Part shown: positions 34,033 through 45,910 of the stretch, piece by piece | Numbering within the stretch: the first letter of the stretch is position 1 | Layout: the number at the start of each line of letters is the position of its first letter | Assembly: GCA_007644065.1 (NCBI GenBank) | Contig: VJWN01000037.1 | Location: forward strand, 124,001 to 188,000 | Length of the DNA stretch: 64,000 bases | Direction: 5' to 3' | DNA from: Margaritispora aquatica | Taxonomy: Eukaryota; Ascomycota; Leotiomycetes; Helotiales; Discinellaceae | Translations under genes and position numbers: made by a program | The notes under the pieces: generated by a model | Databases searched by the model: none | Seen by the model: the letters and a program-made list of their open reading frames with translations, nothing else | Told to the model about the DNA's origin: nothing

Positions 34033-37000
34033 TTGTGGGGTTAGTGGGCGATTGAAGCTTGGGCTTGAATGTATTGTACGAACAGGAATCTGGAAGGGCA
34101 GGCTTTTTGTTTTCTTCAGCGGTTCGTTTCTTGTAGGTATACCCTTTGCTCTAACGGATATGGAATTAAATAAGATTTGCACATTGCTGGGAAGTCTTGG
34201 TTCACTTTGGGATTCTGTCAGTCTCCATTTTCTTTAGTCTGGCATCATAGTCTTGAACCGGAACATGATGGCGCCACGTACGAACGATTGCGTTGCTATG
34301 TTCAACAACGCATTTTTCGACTCCACTCTCTTTTTTTTCCCCAGCACAACCTTCCCTGTCCTCTCCGATGCAAAATCAATGCAACAAGTAGGTATATAAT
34401 GCCACCATCTCGTGCATATCGTGCTGCTATGATACAAGAAGTCGATGTAAGGGCACTGGAGGAAAAGCATTGTGCTTGCTTGCTTGCTCGCTGTGGTATG
34501 TGTTTTGTGGTTTGTGACTCGGTTTTCGTGATAAGATGCGTGTAATGGAATTGTGCTTTCTAGTCAAACTTAGCGTGTATGTATTTGGAAGCGTGGTGGT
34601 GATTTGATATCTACCTACCTAGTCGACAGCGAAACGAAGGCAAAAAAGAGGGATCCGTGATTGTGACAGCGAAAATTATTTACTATGTTCATGTGTACAT
34701 AGAGCTCCTTTTCGTGCATCAATGCTACGCAAATCGAGCATACGACATCAAAACTAAAGTCTGAAACTTCGCAAACATCACATCCAAGCGCGCGATGAAA
34801 AGATGCTTTAATTTATACGCCTCATGCGGAGACTCTCTGTGTCCGGCAGGTTCATATGGTTTCTGATGTGGTATGGGGAGGGAGGTTCGAGATGTGGTGT
34901 GGTGTGGTGTTATATACTTGATTAAGTTAAAATACTGGATAGGTTGTTAGTTGAGCTTGTGTCTAGTGCTGGGAGTTAAGGAGAGTATCAAGTATGTGTG
35001 TGAAGGTGATAAGGTTGTAGTGAAGCTGGACTGATGAGATGAGGCCTGAGTGCCGAGTGTTGATTGCTCGGTACTTCCAGAAGTTCGGAGGAAGCTCATA
35101 GGACAAACCAGCCAATCTTGGTTATAGGAGGGTGGCTGACAAAATAAATATTCATAATGAATACATGGCTTATATTGTTATGAGTAGATATCTAGATTCT
35201 CGATTATACCTTTAATATCAATCAGTGTTCGTGACGAGGTTCTCGCTTAATTTTGTACTTGCCCGCCTTACAATCACCCTACCAGGCCACAATACACTCG
35301 TGGGACAGGTGTATATGACTCCTCGTTCTTCCAATTTCTTGGAAAATGTATTAAGCTTTACTGAACTGGTTAGCCGATTTATCGGTGTCGTACTCTGCAT
35401 GTCTTTGCTATGAGATGCTATCTCTTGATATTGATGGCCTGGAATCAATTGTTGTCCCTGAACTCGATTCAAGAATGTGCTTGCAAAGGTTGAGATCTAT
35501 GTCATTTTCTCTAAACTTATATTTGGCATATTTTGGGGGGAGACTTGGCAGCGAAAGTTTGCATGAATGATAGCGGCTGAAATTGAAGGAGAGCGTTTGT
35601 TTCCTGTGAGCTAAGAAGAGAAATCTTTTTGCTTCAAAATTGCATGAAAAACCAGGTCAGTGAGCTGTTGCATATGCAACTATTGGGAAGCCGGGATCTA
35701 CTTTGCACAAAATAGCAAAAAAAAAAACACGTACTATTATTGTATGATAAAAGAATCTGAGGTAAGATTGAGTGTTGTGTACTTCGTCACGCATATTCAT
35801 GATAACGTATCCCTTGAGGCAGTAATTTGACCTTTCAATCAGCCTCTTTCTTGTTCACCAAATTCGAGTATTGAATAGCAGGCTTGCGATAGCATTGTCT
35901 TCAGTTCACTTTCATGTCTAAAGAATTTAAAAATCGGTGGCCTCACAGTGCACCTAAGTATATATGGGAGGTAATGAGCTAGTCAAACTTGTATCCCTGA
36001 AATTAATAAGATCTTCTTTCATCCTGGCTTTAACATGGATCATGTTAAAACCAGAACAACCCATTGTGGAATCATGGTACTAGGAGACTGAATTTGAGCG
36101 ATTGACGTAAACATTGCGGGAGAGCTTGTTGATAAAATTCGAAATGCAAAGGACTGACTAGAAGCAGAGAAGATTGAGAGAAAAGAAGCAATAATGCTGG
36201 ATTAGCGACAAACTTTGGCAGATGACAAGAAAACAGCATTAGTTGGACTTTTGTCTGTACTTGCTGTGTCAAAGACATACATCAAACTTTGTTAAGATAA
36301 TATAAGCGAGATCTTTTGGATTGTAGGCACTTGATAACGAACGAACTAATACACCAAACTCAACCACATCGCTATCTACATCGGCTACTTTGTGTCATAG
36401 ATGTAATCTATGGATGAGAAAAACACAGCTTATATACCGCCACACCATGGTCTCTTTAGAAACTATCGTCAAGGTTGTATCCAAACTTTTTTTTAATTGC
36501 AAGAGCTGCTACATCTACCTCTATCCCTGCACTCCCACAACCTCTCTATAATTCTCGCGTATATTTGGCGTGCGGGGGGCAATGCACACTAGTGTAGACA
36601 TTCTCCACGAGTTGACTATACGTACAAGCTTTTGGGTAAAGGAAGCTGGGCGAGAATCAAGCTCAATACTATCACGCTATCGGCGGAATGAAGTGCAATA
36701 GCGATAATGAGCCACCTTTTTGAGATATCTTATGTCTGCACAGATCTTCTAGATCTTTGATTTAGAGCTCTTTGCTCTGTTAGAAGATTGTCTATGTCAA
36801 TCAATTGCGACAGATGGTAGAGAGAATTGCTAAGAGGGGAAAACGCAAGGTAGAAACTCAGAGCCATGCAAAACTGTAGGTTAACTCGGACATCTCTTCA
36901 AGCACTCAATATCATTGCTTAGTTTTATCTAGTAGTCATGCAGAGTATACCAAGTTCGAAGTTGTCAAATATTCATTCATCCCCGTATCAGAAGTTTAAT

Positions 37001-37084
37001 TACCTATCTACAATGTTCATATCCCTCATATTAATGCAAGCCTCTTGCTAAGGCTGCCTAAAGACATAAGGCCACTAAAGCAGC
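34033..37084. other. Long gene-poor region
   Basis: About 3 kb of moderately AT-rich sequence with only short frames. Nothing with protein-like character, no repeats of note and no transposon ends were recognised. Confidence 0.55.
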
Positions 37085-37893
37085 CTAAAGGCAAAAGGCC
37101 AAAACAGATCCAACAAAGACGACGCCAAGGGCACTAATAATTCTGTCGCTGTTTGCTCCGGATTTAGCAGCAGTAGTGGTAGCTGCAGTGCTGGATGTGG
37201 TGTTGGAAGTGGTGGCCGAAGACACGCCAGCCTGCGTGACAACGGTAGCAGCGACACCAGTGGAATTGACGCAAGTTCCACCAGTCACCAAACTGGCGTT
37301 GCTTCGGAATGTGATATCGGCACACTGATAGAATGGTTAACGCTATTCTTGGAACCCCTCTCGACTGCCTGGCTCGGTAGATAACGAGGAATGAAAGAAA
37401 GAACTTACGTTGTACAAAGCGCTACCACTGCGACCACCGGTAACCACCTGGATTGTGGCATTCTGGCCATCAACGGCGACTGTGCCAGCTGGGAGGGCAA
37501 CCTTGGGAAGACAGAAGGTACCGTTACCAGTGACATTCAGGAAGTTTGGGGTCAAGGAGATGTTGAATGTCGAGGTAATGGTGCCCATTCCCAGGTTGAC
37601 ATAAACATAGGTCCAAGGATGGTGCAAATCCAATGAGAGAGAACCCCCAGTCAAAGGCCAAATGGTTCGGTTGGCCATAGTTTGATTAACCCCAGCACCT
37701 AGAAGGAGAGTCCAGTCAGCCTTATGAACTACCAATGAATATAGACAAGAGGGAGTTTATACTTACAAGGGTAAATGTATTGGGAGGCGCCATCCAGAAA
37801 AGTGCTACCACGCTCTTCTGGGTACTTGAAGAAGAAGTGTGCATTCGCAACCGAAGCGACGACACACAGGACAAGAGCTTTGAGGGCGAACAT
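37085..37893 (-). CDS. BIM1-like (X325) copper-binding, GPI-anchored secreted protein
   Basis: Three exons on the minus strand: 37893-37767, 37698-37409 and 37324-37085, with introns of 68 and 84 nt; 218 aa. A signal peptide (MFALKALVLCVVASVANA) would be cut just before H19, so the mature chain starts HFFFKYPEERG. An N-terminal His forming a copper 'histidine brace' defines LPMO-related and BIM1-like proteins. PCAG (residues 42-45), the Thr/Trp/Pro-Leu block (TIWPLTGGSLSLDL) and GTFCLPKVALP also fit this family, known from Cryptococcus Bim1 copper uptake and X325 proteins. The end is Thr/Ser/Ala-rich, then a hydrophobic tail (ALGVVFVGSVLAFCL) typical of a GPI anchor. It likely sits on the cell surface handling copper rather than cutting polysaccharide. 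Several N-glycosylation sites (NQT, NRT, NIS, NVT, NGT) are visible. Confidence 0.88.
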
Positions 37894-39165
37894 TTTGTGG
37901 ATAGAATCAGATCTTGGACTTGATTTCTTCGGGTATCAAAAATGATGAAAGTTTGAATGTCGAAGTCTCTTGATGCTTGAGATGATGTGTTCCTTTTCCG
38001 ACATTGGGAAGCGGCTTCTTATGAACGATTGACTACCACACAACGGCAGCTGCCAGCTCTTTGAATCTTCTCCGGATTCCACCCCACTATCCCAAATTTT
38101 AATCGAGCAGTTTTCAGAATCTTTCTCCACACACCATGCCGTCAAGCCATTTTCAAGCACTGGATGCACGACAAAGCAAGTCGAATCAAGAGTCAACACC
38201 AATAACAACAGTGCAGCCCAAGCAACATTCAGTGCTTGTCTGTTCCTGTCTCCTCCTTCTCGTGGCACGAGCTGTTGAGCTGGGTCCATTGACCAATTGA
38301 ATACATGGACAGTCATAGTCAGTCGGGTATGCAAACATAAACTTGCTCAGTGGCTTGACGTGCCAAGTCAATGAGGCTGCATATTTGACTTGGCGCACTG
38401 CCTTTTGGTCCAGAACCTCAGTATTTAGCGCAATTGAATGTGCTCATACTCTCTCATGCTGAATCAAAGAAATCAAAGAAAAGCTCCGAAGAGGAAAAAG
38501 AGGAAGAAGAGCAAGGACAAAAATTGACGAGAATGAACAGTCGGCTAACACATATAGTGATTGGCTCGGAGAAAGAAATGTTGGTTCTACAGTACAACTG
38601 GCACTCAGAGTAGACATCAACTCCAAAATGAAGGAAGGGCATACTTGTCATTCATCACCATTCAACTATCCTTTCTTTTCAGATTCAGAATGCCTGTGCA
38701 ACATAACTTGACAAATTTTGGGATTTCATATCTGATCACTGCTGTTGATCACTCTGGTGTTGTATTTTGACATCCCCGGAGATACAACGTTAATTCGAAT
38801 GTTTGTCAAGCTTCGTTTTGAAGAACATGTCGCTATAATATTGACGGTGCCAGTGATGCTGTATATTTATTAAAGACTTGAAGATGCGAACAAAGTGTTC
38901 ATGGTAAGATGAACATGAAGACGCAAGATGTCGTTGAAGATTGAGGTGTTGCTGACTAATCAAGCTTTAATCTTACCTCGGCGAGATCTTGCAATAGCAT
39001 AAACTGCATAACAGCATAACAGCATAACAGCATATCCATACACTTTTGGGACATCCAACCTTATCTCCAAATGGCCAGCTCCGTATTCAACCAAATGCCC
39101 AGTCCTGACAATTCCTCTGCCATGTGTTGTGTTGGTTGTGCCATGATATCGAACAAAAAGCCACC
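37894..39165. other. Divergent intergenic region
   Basis: About 1.3 kb between the BIM1-like gene (minus) and the 837-aa gene (plus). It contains a short ATAACAGC repeat (about 39006-39033). No gene was recognised. Confidence 0.55.
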
Positions 39166-41679
39166 ATGAACTCGTATTTCCTACCAACAGGTCCTCCATC
39201 ATATCCTCCACCACCGTACGAAGAACAACATTGGTCCAGATCACATCATGACAACCTCAGTCAGCATCAAGTCCAAAGAAAACCAGTTCTGCCACCGAGA
39301 CCTAAGACAGCGAACTCAAGAGGCCATGCTAGGCCGCTCAATACAGCAGATCACTGGGCTGGTGATGGATCGATGAAGGCAGTTGCTGGCTCTGGTCGTA
39401 ATCATTCACCATGGGACACAACATATCGAGTTCCAGTGGGCAACTCGGACATGTATTCTGCTCCAACAGATACTAAACTCGGACCCGGAAGGCAACATAG
39501 CACTAATATGCTAATTCTAGGAGATTTGCACAATATACATCCCAGAGCGCACCCGTTGACCAATTGTGGTTATGATTCCTATCCTCAAACACAACAATCA
39601 TCACAGCCGAATATCGTTATCGCTACAGAAACTCGCCCGCAGACTGCTGGCTCGAGAAATGAAAGGAGAATTCCAAATGGGTTTCACAATCCTTTTGCTG
39701 GGTACTCGTCCGCAGAGTCAATGGCGGGTCTGAATTTCGACCATTCCAGGTGGGAAGCACCACGACCTCAGCCTGTGGTAGATACACGTCCTCGAACTGC
39801 GGATTCCAAGGCAGTAGCAAGAGAACGAAATGAGCAATCAAAACTCCAATGGGCTGGGAGTTCTGCTGTTGCATCAATGGCTGGCTTGAATATGGATCAT
39901 TCGCAATGGGAATCACACCGTCCAAGTCTGACTGTGAATACCTCACAACAGAACCGACTTCACACAGCAGAATCAGGCGCCAGAATTTCAGCTGCTGTGA
40001 CTAGGAGCTACAGTCCGAGTCCTGCTTTATCTATGGGCTCTTTGGGTCCAAGCCTCTTGCCCTCACCAAGAACCCCCAGTCCTCTCCCATCCCCAACAGC
40101 CTTGATAATGCAGAATCCAGAAATTCCAAGTCCTCTTTCGTTGCCAGTCGACTCGAAGCTTCAGAAGGCGTTTAAAGATGCACGTCATTATGCTGGTGGT
40201 TTGATACCACACCCTGTGGAATCGACAAAGCACTATTCTATCCTTCGTCACTCAGTTGGTTTGGTGATGTACAAGGGGCCAAGCACAACTGTTGCAGTGT
40301 CCATATTCTCAGATCAGAAAGTTACCGCGGATTCGACATTGTGGCTACAGAACAAGGGCTTCTCCGGTAAGACTGGCATGCAAATCAAAACTCTATTCGG
40401 TGCAACTTCCAGTTGGATAAACGTGACACCAACAAAAATTGTAAGACCTGATCAGGTGAATGGCGATGACGAAAGAGCTTGGCAGAGAGATATAAGCGAT
40501 TTTCGAAAGAAGGTGGCTGGCCAGAAGAGGGAACAACATATACTACGGACAACCGCTATTGTCGCAATCCCCCCAGAAGCAGAAGATGGCTATTATCAAC
40601 TTGTTCTATGCATAGGAGACAGGAGCCAAGTCTTGTGCACAAGCCCTTGCTTCAGGATTGCGTCTACGTCAAGTAGCCCACATTCAATTCGTGGCGCAAG
40701 CTTGATGACCTTGCCCCTAGAGCTCACTGCGATGGCTGGTAGTATGTATATCAAAGCTACAGCAGGACGGGTTGTCGGTCCTGCCGCATCTGCTGTATCT
40801 GTTGCGACGGGACAAGTACAAAAATATTTGCCTTCTGCTGTCACTCAGCAGATTGTCTCCAGTGCCATTAGTCAGGCCCAGGTTGCCGAAAAGATTATCT
40901 CTGTCGCTGGCAGTCTAAGGGACCAATCCTTACAGGCTCGAGAGGCCTCGTATTCTCAAGCAGGTGCATCCGAGATTGCGCTTGCACTTGAACATGGCCC
41001 TCAATCACCATACCCCCTATCGTTCATAGGTTCAATCCAAACGGCACGAATCGAACATACCGATCTAGCTTGTGCAAAGATGTCACAAATATCTGAGCTT
41101 ATCACGCGAAAATTACATGGCCACTATTTTGGCTGGGCACGTTTTCTGGACGAGAAGCGCAAAGGCTCAAATGATTGTGATTGGAATCAGGCAATTGTAT
41201 CAGTTCTAACTCCAGATGCTTCGCAACTCGTCAAGGCCACGATTACCGAAGCTAATAAGCGAGTGGCGACAGTCCTTTTCATAGGGAACAGCGAGCTTGT
41301 CACGGTTGTTCAATCCTCACTAGAAGTCAAGGTAATGGGCTTCATTCGTCCAGATGACCCAAGCCATCGTGCCGGCCTAACAAACGGACTTAACGCTGGT
41401 GATCAGGCAGCTGTTGAGGCTGCAATTGCTATCTATCATAGCGATGTATACATTGCCCAGTCCTTCTTAAACCATCCTGCGTGGAATCCTGCCTGCTTAG
41501 CTATACAGGGAAAATCCGAAAGACCTGGTGGATTATCGAGGATGAAATCAAGCTTCGCGGATACGGTAAGCAAGATCCCGTTGGATAAAATGAGCATCAG
41601 ATCTCCTATTGATGGTTTGAGGGACAAGCCCAGCATTGCGACTGGGCTTTGGGTAAATCGCGCTTGTGCGCAAGCGTAG
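39166..41679 (+). CDS. Conserved fungal protein of unknown function (837 aa)
   Basis: Single exon. I choose the ATG at 39166 (context GCCACCATG) over an in-frame ATG at 39124. The N-terminal 330 residues are Pro/Ser-rich and disordered. They begin with a PPPPYEEQ motif (a PPxY-type WW-domain ligand, residues 14-21) and contain two copies of a repeat S-A-x-S-M-A-G-L-N-x-D-H-S-x-W-E at about 182-197 and 233-248. The second part (about 345-837) is ordered: AVSIFSDQKVTADSTLWLQN, EDGYYQLVLCIGDRSQVLCT and FRIAST suggest a beta-rich region, and a Gln/Ala-rich helical segment (TQQIVSSAISQAQVAEKIIS) follows. It resembles fungal entries labelled 'LipA and NB-ARC domain protein', but I see neither a P-loop nor a lipase serine motif, so that label should not be taken as function. 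Confidence 0.85.
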   Translation: MNSYFLPTGPPSYPPPPYEEQHWSRSHHDNLSQHQVQRKPVLPPRPKTANSRGHARPLNTADHWAGDGSMKAVAGSGRNHSPWDTTYRVPVGNSDMYSAPTDTKLGPGRQHSTNMLILGDLHNIHPRAHPLTNCGYDSYPQTQQSSQPNIVIATETRPQTAGSRNERRIPNGFHNPFAGYSSAESMAGLNFDHSRWEAPRPQPVVDTRPRTADSKAVARERNEQSKLQWAGSSAVASMAGLNMDHSQWESHRPSLTVNTSQQNRLHTAESGARISAAVTRSYSPSPALSMGSLGPSLLPSPRTPSPLPSPTALIMQNPEIPSPLSLPVDSKLQKAFKDARHYAGGLIPHPVESTKHYSILRHSVGLVMYKGPSTTVAVSIFSDQKVTADSTLWLQNKGFSGKTGMQIKTLFGATSSWINVTPTKIVRPDQVNGDDERAWQRDISDFRKKVAGQKREQHILRTTAIVAIPPEAEDGYYQLVLCIGDRSQVLCTSPCFRIASTSSSPHSIRGASLMTLPLELTAMAGSMYIKATAGRVVGPAASAVSVATGQVQKYLPSAVTQQIVSSAISQAQVAEKIISVAGSLRDQSLQAREASYSQAGASEIALALEHGPQSPYPLSFIGSIQTARIEHTDLACAKMSQISELITRKLHGHYFGWARFLDEKRKGSNDCDWNQAIVSVLTPDASQLVKATITEANKRVATVLFIGNSELVTVVQSSLEVKVMGFIRPDDPSHRAGLTNGLNAGDQAAVEAAIAIYHSDVYIAQSFLNHPAWNPACLAIQGKSERPGGLSRMKSSFADTVSKIPLDKMSIRSPIDGLRDKPSIATGLWVNRACAQA

Positions 41680-41910
41680 CTTGTAGTCTAATATAAGTAT
41701 TTTTACCTAAGATATCCTTTGTTTTATTCTTGAGTGCGACGTGCGTTCCTTTGTTCTTTAGATGGCGAATGCATAGCCTTTGAATTCGTCGTGTTTTCTT
41801 TGACCAAATAATCCTTGATCTGGTGGGGGCTTTGTGAAATACGAAACAACAAGTCTTTTCCCAGATCTTCCAACTCTGTAGTCTGGTATTATGAAATCGA
41901 GATTGACAAC

Positions 41911-43846
41911 ATGGGCACTTCAAGGATCCGTCCTCGTACTGTATTCAGTAATCCAGTCCTCAGAAGAACCATTCAAGGGGAGCATTGGGCTTCTCTCACC
42001 GACAATCTTTGCGCCATTCTCAATAAGATCTTACAGCAAGTAGATGAAGCATGCTCCAAATATTATATCGAGGATGAAGAGAAACAGCGTGAAATTAAGG
42101 CTTTAAAAACCAAATGGTGCTGTCGAGACGAAGCATCGGCGGATAAAGTCACATGCGACGACATGATAAGAATACTTGGGGATCTCCGCAACGTCAGTTT
42201 CGCTGATTCAAGGTACGAACTCAATGGGTTGAACCGCTGGGTGATAGGATTACACGAGTTTACACCTAGCACTTATTGCAGGTTAGTAGCGCTATCTTAA
42301 ATTCTTGATCTTGTGTGCAAGGAGCTCAAGTTATGAGATACTGATTATTATCCAGCATGGTGTGTAAATACGTCAATAGACTTAAGCGAGCCACTGTTAC
42401 ATCTCTGCACAGTAATGTCAGCGATGATGGAAGGAAAAGTTTGGCCCCAATATAGTGCTAGGGGTATTGTGACGCTAATTTCATACAGAACGCCAAAGAC
42501 TTGATAGCGAAAGCGCTGTGCCAGTATCTCCTGGTGTATCATGTGCTACTTTACCCCTCGAGTCCTTTCGAGAGCTGAGAGACCTCGAGGGGGATGTCAA
42601 GAATAGGCGAATACACGAGCTATTGATTGACCACAACGTCATTAGTGACGAGCATACGCTGGCGGATCTTGATTATTTCTTCATTACCTATTTTAGTCCC
42701 ACTCACCATATACTTTTAGGGGTGGCTCCCAAACAGCAATATATCTTCGCTATCGACTCTTTTGGAAGATTCAACAACTACAGTATTGATCAATGGCCAT
42801 TGAAAGGTTTGTATGATATAATTCTCGCCGAGTTTCCAGATGATGCGCAGACGGAGTGGCAGATTTTCGGTGAGTGGAGTCGAAGGAGACAGACAACCGA
42901 TAAGAGTCCGGATATAGTGCAACAGCGAGACAGCTTCAATTGTGGTGTTTTTACCTCAATGAACATGATGTGTTTGGCGTTTGGGTATGAGCTCCTGAGC
43001 TATGTCAATGCCGACCCCGACGAAGTCATGGAGAATATGATTAGGTACAAGAGACCGCGCATGGCGATCGAGTTGTATTTAGGTGAACTGGGATCAGAGG
43101 AAGGGTTGAAGTACGATTTGATTGAGTACCCTACCGAACTTATGAAGGGGGTGTCGCGAGAACAGTCACGAGAACAGTCACCAGTGGTTGATGAAGAGGG
43201 AACCTATGTACCTCCTCTGTCTCAATGGGAAGGAATCGGCCATGGTCCGGGAGACTGGGGTCCAGGTGGTCCAGTCCTGGGACGCGAGAATATAGAAGCT
43301 ACGACTGGTGGCGAATGGGACGAAGAAGCTGCAATCGAGCAAGTCGAGGACGAAGTAGATATACGCTCTGATTTTGGGGCGCCGCAGTGGGGTTTTCATG
43401 TTGACTCTGAGGGCTGGCCCATGCAGTTCAGTGCAGAGCACTTTCAACGTGCTGGGTTCTTGTACAAAATTAGCGAGAAGGAGACTGAGTTTTGGGACAG
43501 CCTGAAGACCATCGATGAGTTGCAGGGAGCATGCGAAGCGAGGGAGATGAGGAATTATAGTCGTTTTTGCATCAAGCGCGAGATACGGTCAAAGACGGTC
43601 ATCGAGGGCAAAGGAAAGGGCGCTAAAAGACGGCGTGATGATGGATATCGGACCAAGAGCAAAGAGCCTGTGTATGAGACTTTTACTGAGGAAGAGATTC
43701 GTGTGTTCAGGAGATGGTGTAAGAACTATTGCGCGGCAAGCAAAGCGATCATCGAGGCTGAGGAGGCGGAGAAGAAACTCCTCGGTAGTGGGATATTCCC
43801 ATTTCCAGATTTGGGGAGGAGAGAGACAGCCAAGTATGTGCTGTGA
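41911..43846 (+). CDS. Ulp1-type (C48) SUMO/ubiquitin-like protease
   Basis: Three exons: 41911-42281, 42356-42438 and 42489-43846; introns of 74 and 50 nt; 603 aa. The N-terminal 200 residues are helical and unassigned. The C48 peptidase core shows the full catalytic set: H224 in SPTHHILLGVAPK, D241 in YIFAIDSFG, Q297 in QQRDSFNCG and the nucleophile C303. C48 enzymes process SUMO or remove it from targets. The position after the catalytic His, usually Trp in Ulp1, is His here. The C-terminal third is acidic, then basic (KGKGAKRRR, a possible nuclear signal), and ends in a charged helix. The model depends on a small 83-nt middle exon that keeps frame and has a GCTAAT branch point before exon 3. 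Ulp1-like domains are also carried by some transposons; no terminal repeats were seen around this gene. Confidence 0.82.
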
Positions 43847-44106
43847 GAATGGGGTAGGGTGGAGAGGCTGCAAATTTGGACGGAAGGTATTTCGTTATTG
43901 TTCATGTTAGGTCTAGATCAAGTAGCCAGGTAACAATCAATTCATGCTCTTTTCAATGTTCTGTCAATAGCTAGTGTGCTTTTCAAGAAGATTAGTATTA
44001 ACTATAATGTGAACTAGTATTTTAGCTGTGTTCCAAAGATACATTAGAATATGACTACAAACTATATCCAAAAACACCCATCCAATTTCTACCATCGAAA
44101 CATAAC
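43847..44106. other. Intergenic between convergent genes
   Basis: 260 bp shared 3' flank; no feature seen. Confidence 0.6.
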
Positions 44107-45910
44107 CTACACATACACAATATGTGCAATATAAGTCGGGTAGCTATTGAATCCCGCGGCGCCATAGAAGAAATCCCCATTGGCTGGATACATCGTGAAG
44201 CTGGCACCCGTTCCCACAGGACATGTAAGTGTCAAGTCGCTCGCCACAACACACTTCAATGGTGTAAAGCTGGCTGCATACGTGACCACGCCCGCAGCTG
44301 TCAAGCTGTTCATGTAGTAACTTGCAATGCTGTTGCGCGAGCATGCAATCTGTGGGACGGTGTCGGTGGTTACGAGCCGGTTAAGTGTGTCAAGTACGAA
44401 TGTTTTGGCGAGGGCGAGGGTCGTGCCTGTGTACACAATGCCGTTGCCGGTCCCGGTGGTCAGGTATACGGTTGCCCTGGAAGTGTCGAGGGGTACCATC
44501 ATGAGCTTGAAGGGGCGGAGTGCCGAAGCTACTGTCGCGACAGCGGCGGATGTTCCGGATACGGTTGAGGTTTGTGTTACGAGAATTGTGGAAGCAGCGA
44601 TGGTGGAGGTTTGATAGACGGTTTGAACAGTCTCGATAACGGTGGGGAGGGTGATGGTTGATGTGGAAATGGTAGATGCGACGATTGTGTTAAGCGCTGT
44701 CGCTTCAAGGATGAGGTCGGTGCTCGCCGTTGAAGTCTGGAGGAGTGTTTCTGTGGAAGAGATGATCACGGTGACAGTTTCTGGCTCGAGGGTAAGGGAA
44801 ACGATCGAAGTCACTTGGGAAACACCGACGGATGAACAGGCAGTCTAGTGATGAATTTAGTGAATGTACTTGAAGTATACATATTCCGAAGATCGAAATT
44901 GAAAAGAAAATTCAAAAAAAATTCAAACACACCACATAATCAGTCCAGCTAGTGCACGCTGAGGCATATGTAGGAATCGAAGAAGTGTAAGACGTCACCG
45001 ACGAAGATTCAGTAGACGTAGTTGATTCAACAGTGGACGTTGGTTCGACGATTTCGCTTGTGGATGTGGACTCGATCGTAGACGTTGGCTCGGCGGACTC
45101 GCTTGAGGATGATGACTCGATGGAACTAGTTGATGAGGGTTCGGCCGAGGAGCTTGAAGATGTTACCTCGAGAGAGCTAGTCGATGACACAGGCTCAACT
45201 GAGGAACTTGATGATGTCGGCTCCATGGATGACATGGTTGGACCCGGTACATCCACCCAGACCTCCTCCACGTATACTTCACATACTTCCTCCTCGTCAT
45301 CAACTGTACTCCTCATATCTAACTCAGCATCTCGCTTCTTCGCAGCCGCGGCAGTAGGATAGTATGAGTAGATGGTGGATGTTGGTTGAACAGTGATTGT
45401 TGACACAACAGTTGCGGTAACTGGTGGGGGAGTAGATAGCGTGGGCACAGTTACTGTAATAACTTCATAGGATGCAGAGTACGTCGTCTCATATGCGATG
45501 TCCGTCCTGGTAGTGAGTACGTCTGAGGTGAGTGTAGTGAGTTCTGTATCGGTTTCCACGAGGGTTGCAAATGCGGTTTCCTGATAATTTGACGTTTCTG
45601 TAACGGTTCTGTGGAACTTGTTAGGATTCAAGCTTCGAAGTCTGTTAAATTAAATTGAAGCTTACAGTGCTGTTGGTGTAACCAAAACAGTCACAACAGT
45701 GTAGAGAACCACATTCGATGAGCAATCTGCCTGCGCACTTGACATGGAGGCAACAGCACTTCCTGTATTCTGTTAGCATGCAAGAATATGTAAAACAGTG
45801 CACTGATATAGCTTACCACAATCATCACTCGCAGCAATGCGAGCATTGATAGCACTTGCAGTGGAGCCCACCACAAAGGCTGCCACTCGGGTAAGATCTT
45901 GAAATCTCAT
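44107..45910 (-). CDS. Secreted Ser/Thr-rich protein (534 aa)
   Basis: Four exons on the minus strand: 45910-45817, 45762-45666, 45608-44933 and 44844-44107; introns of 54, 57 and 88 nt. The N-terminus (MRFQDLTRVAAFVVGSTASA) is a signal peptide. Then come Thr/Val-rich strands (TVVTVLVTPT, SYEVITVTVPTLSTPPPV), a KKR site that Kex2 could cut, an acidic segment (DDEEEVCEVYVEEVWVDVPG) and about 70 residues of S/E/T repeats (EPTSS, ESSSSS, EPTSTIE) likely to be O-glycosylated. A second Thr-rich block follows. The last 140 residues (from about 395) look folded, with paired cysteines (IACSRN, LKCVVAS, LTCPVG) and aromatic strands. No catalytic motif and no GPI tail were recognised. A cell-wall or extracellular adhesin-like role is inferred from layout only. 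The acceptor before exon 2 has two candidates; the one at 45763 keeps a good frame. Confidence 0.78.

Noticed and set aside
39166..41679. NB-ARC or lipase function for the 837-aa protein
   Set aside because: No P-loop (GxxxxGK[ST]) and no GxSxG motif could be found, so the remembered database label is not supported by the sequence.
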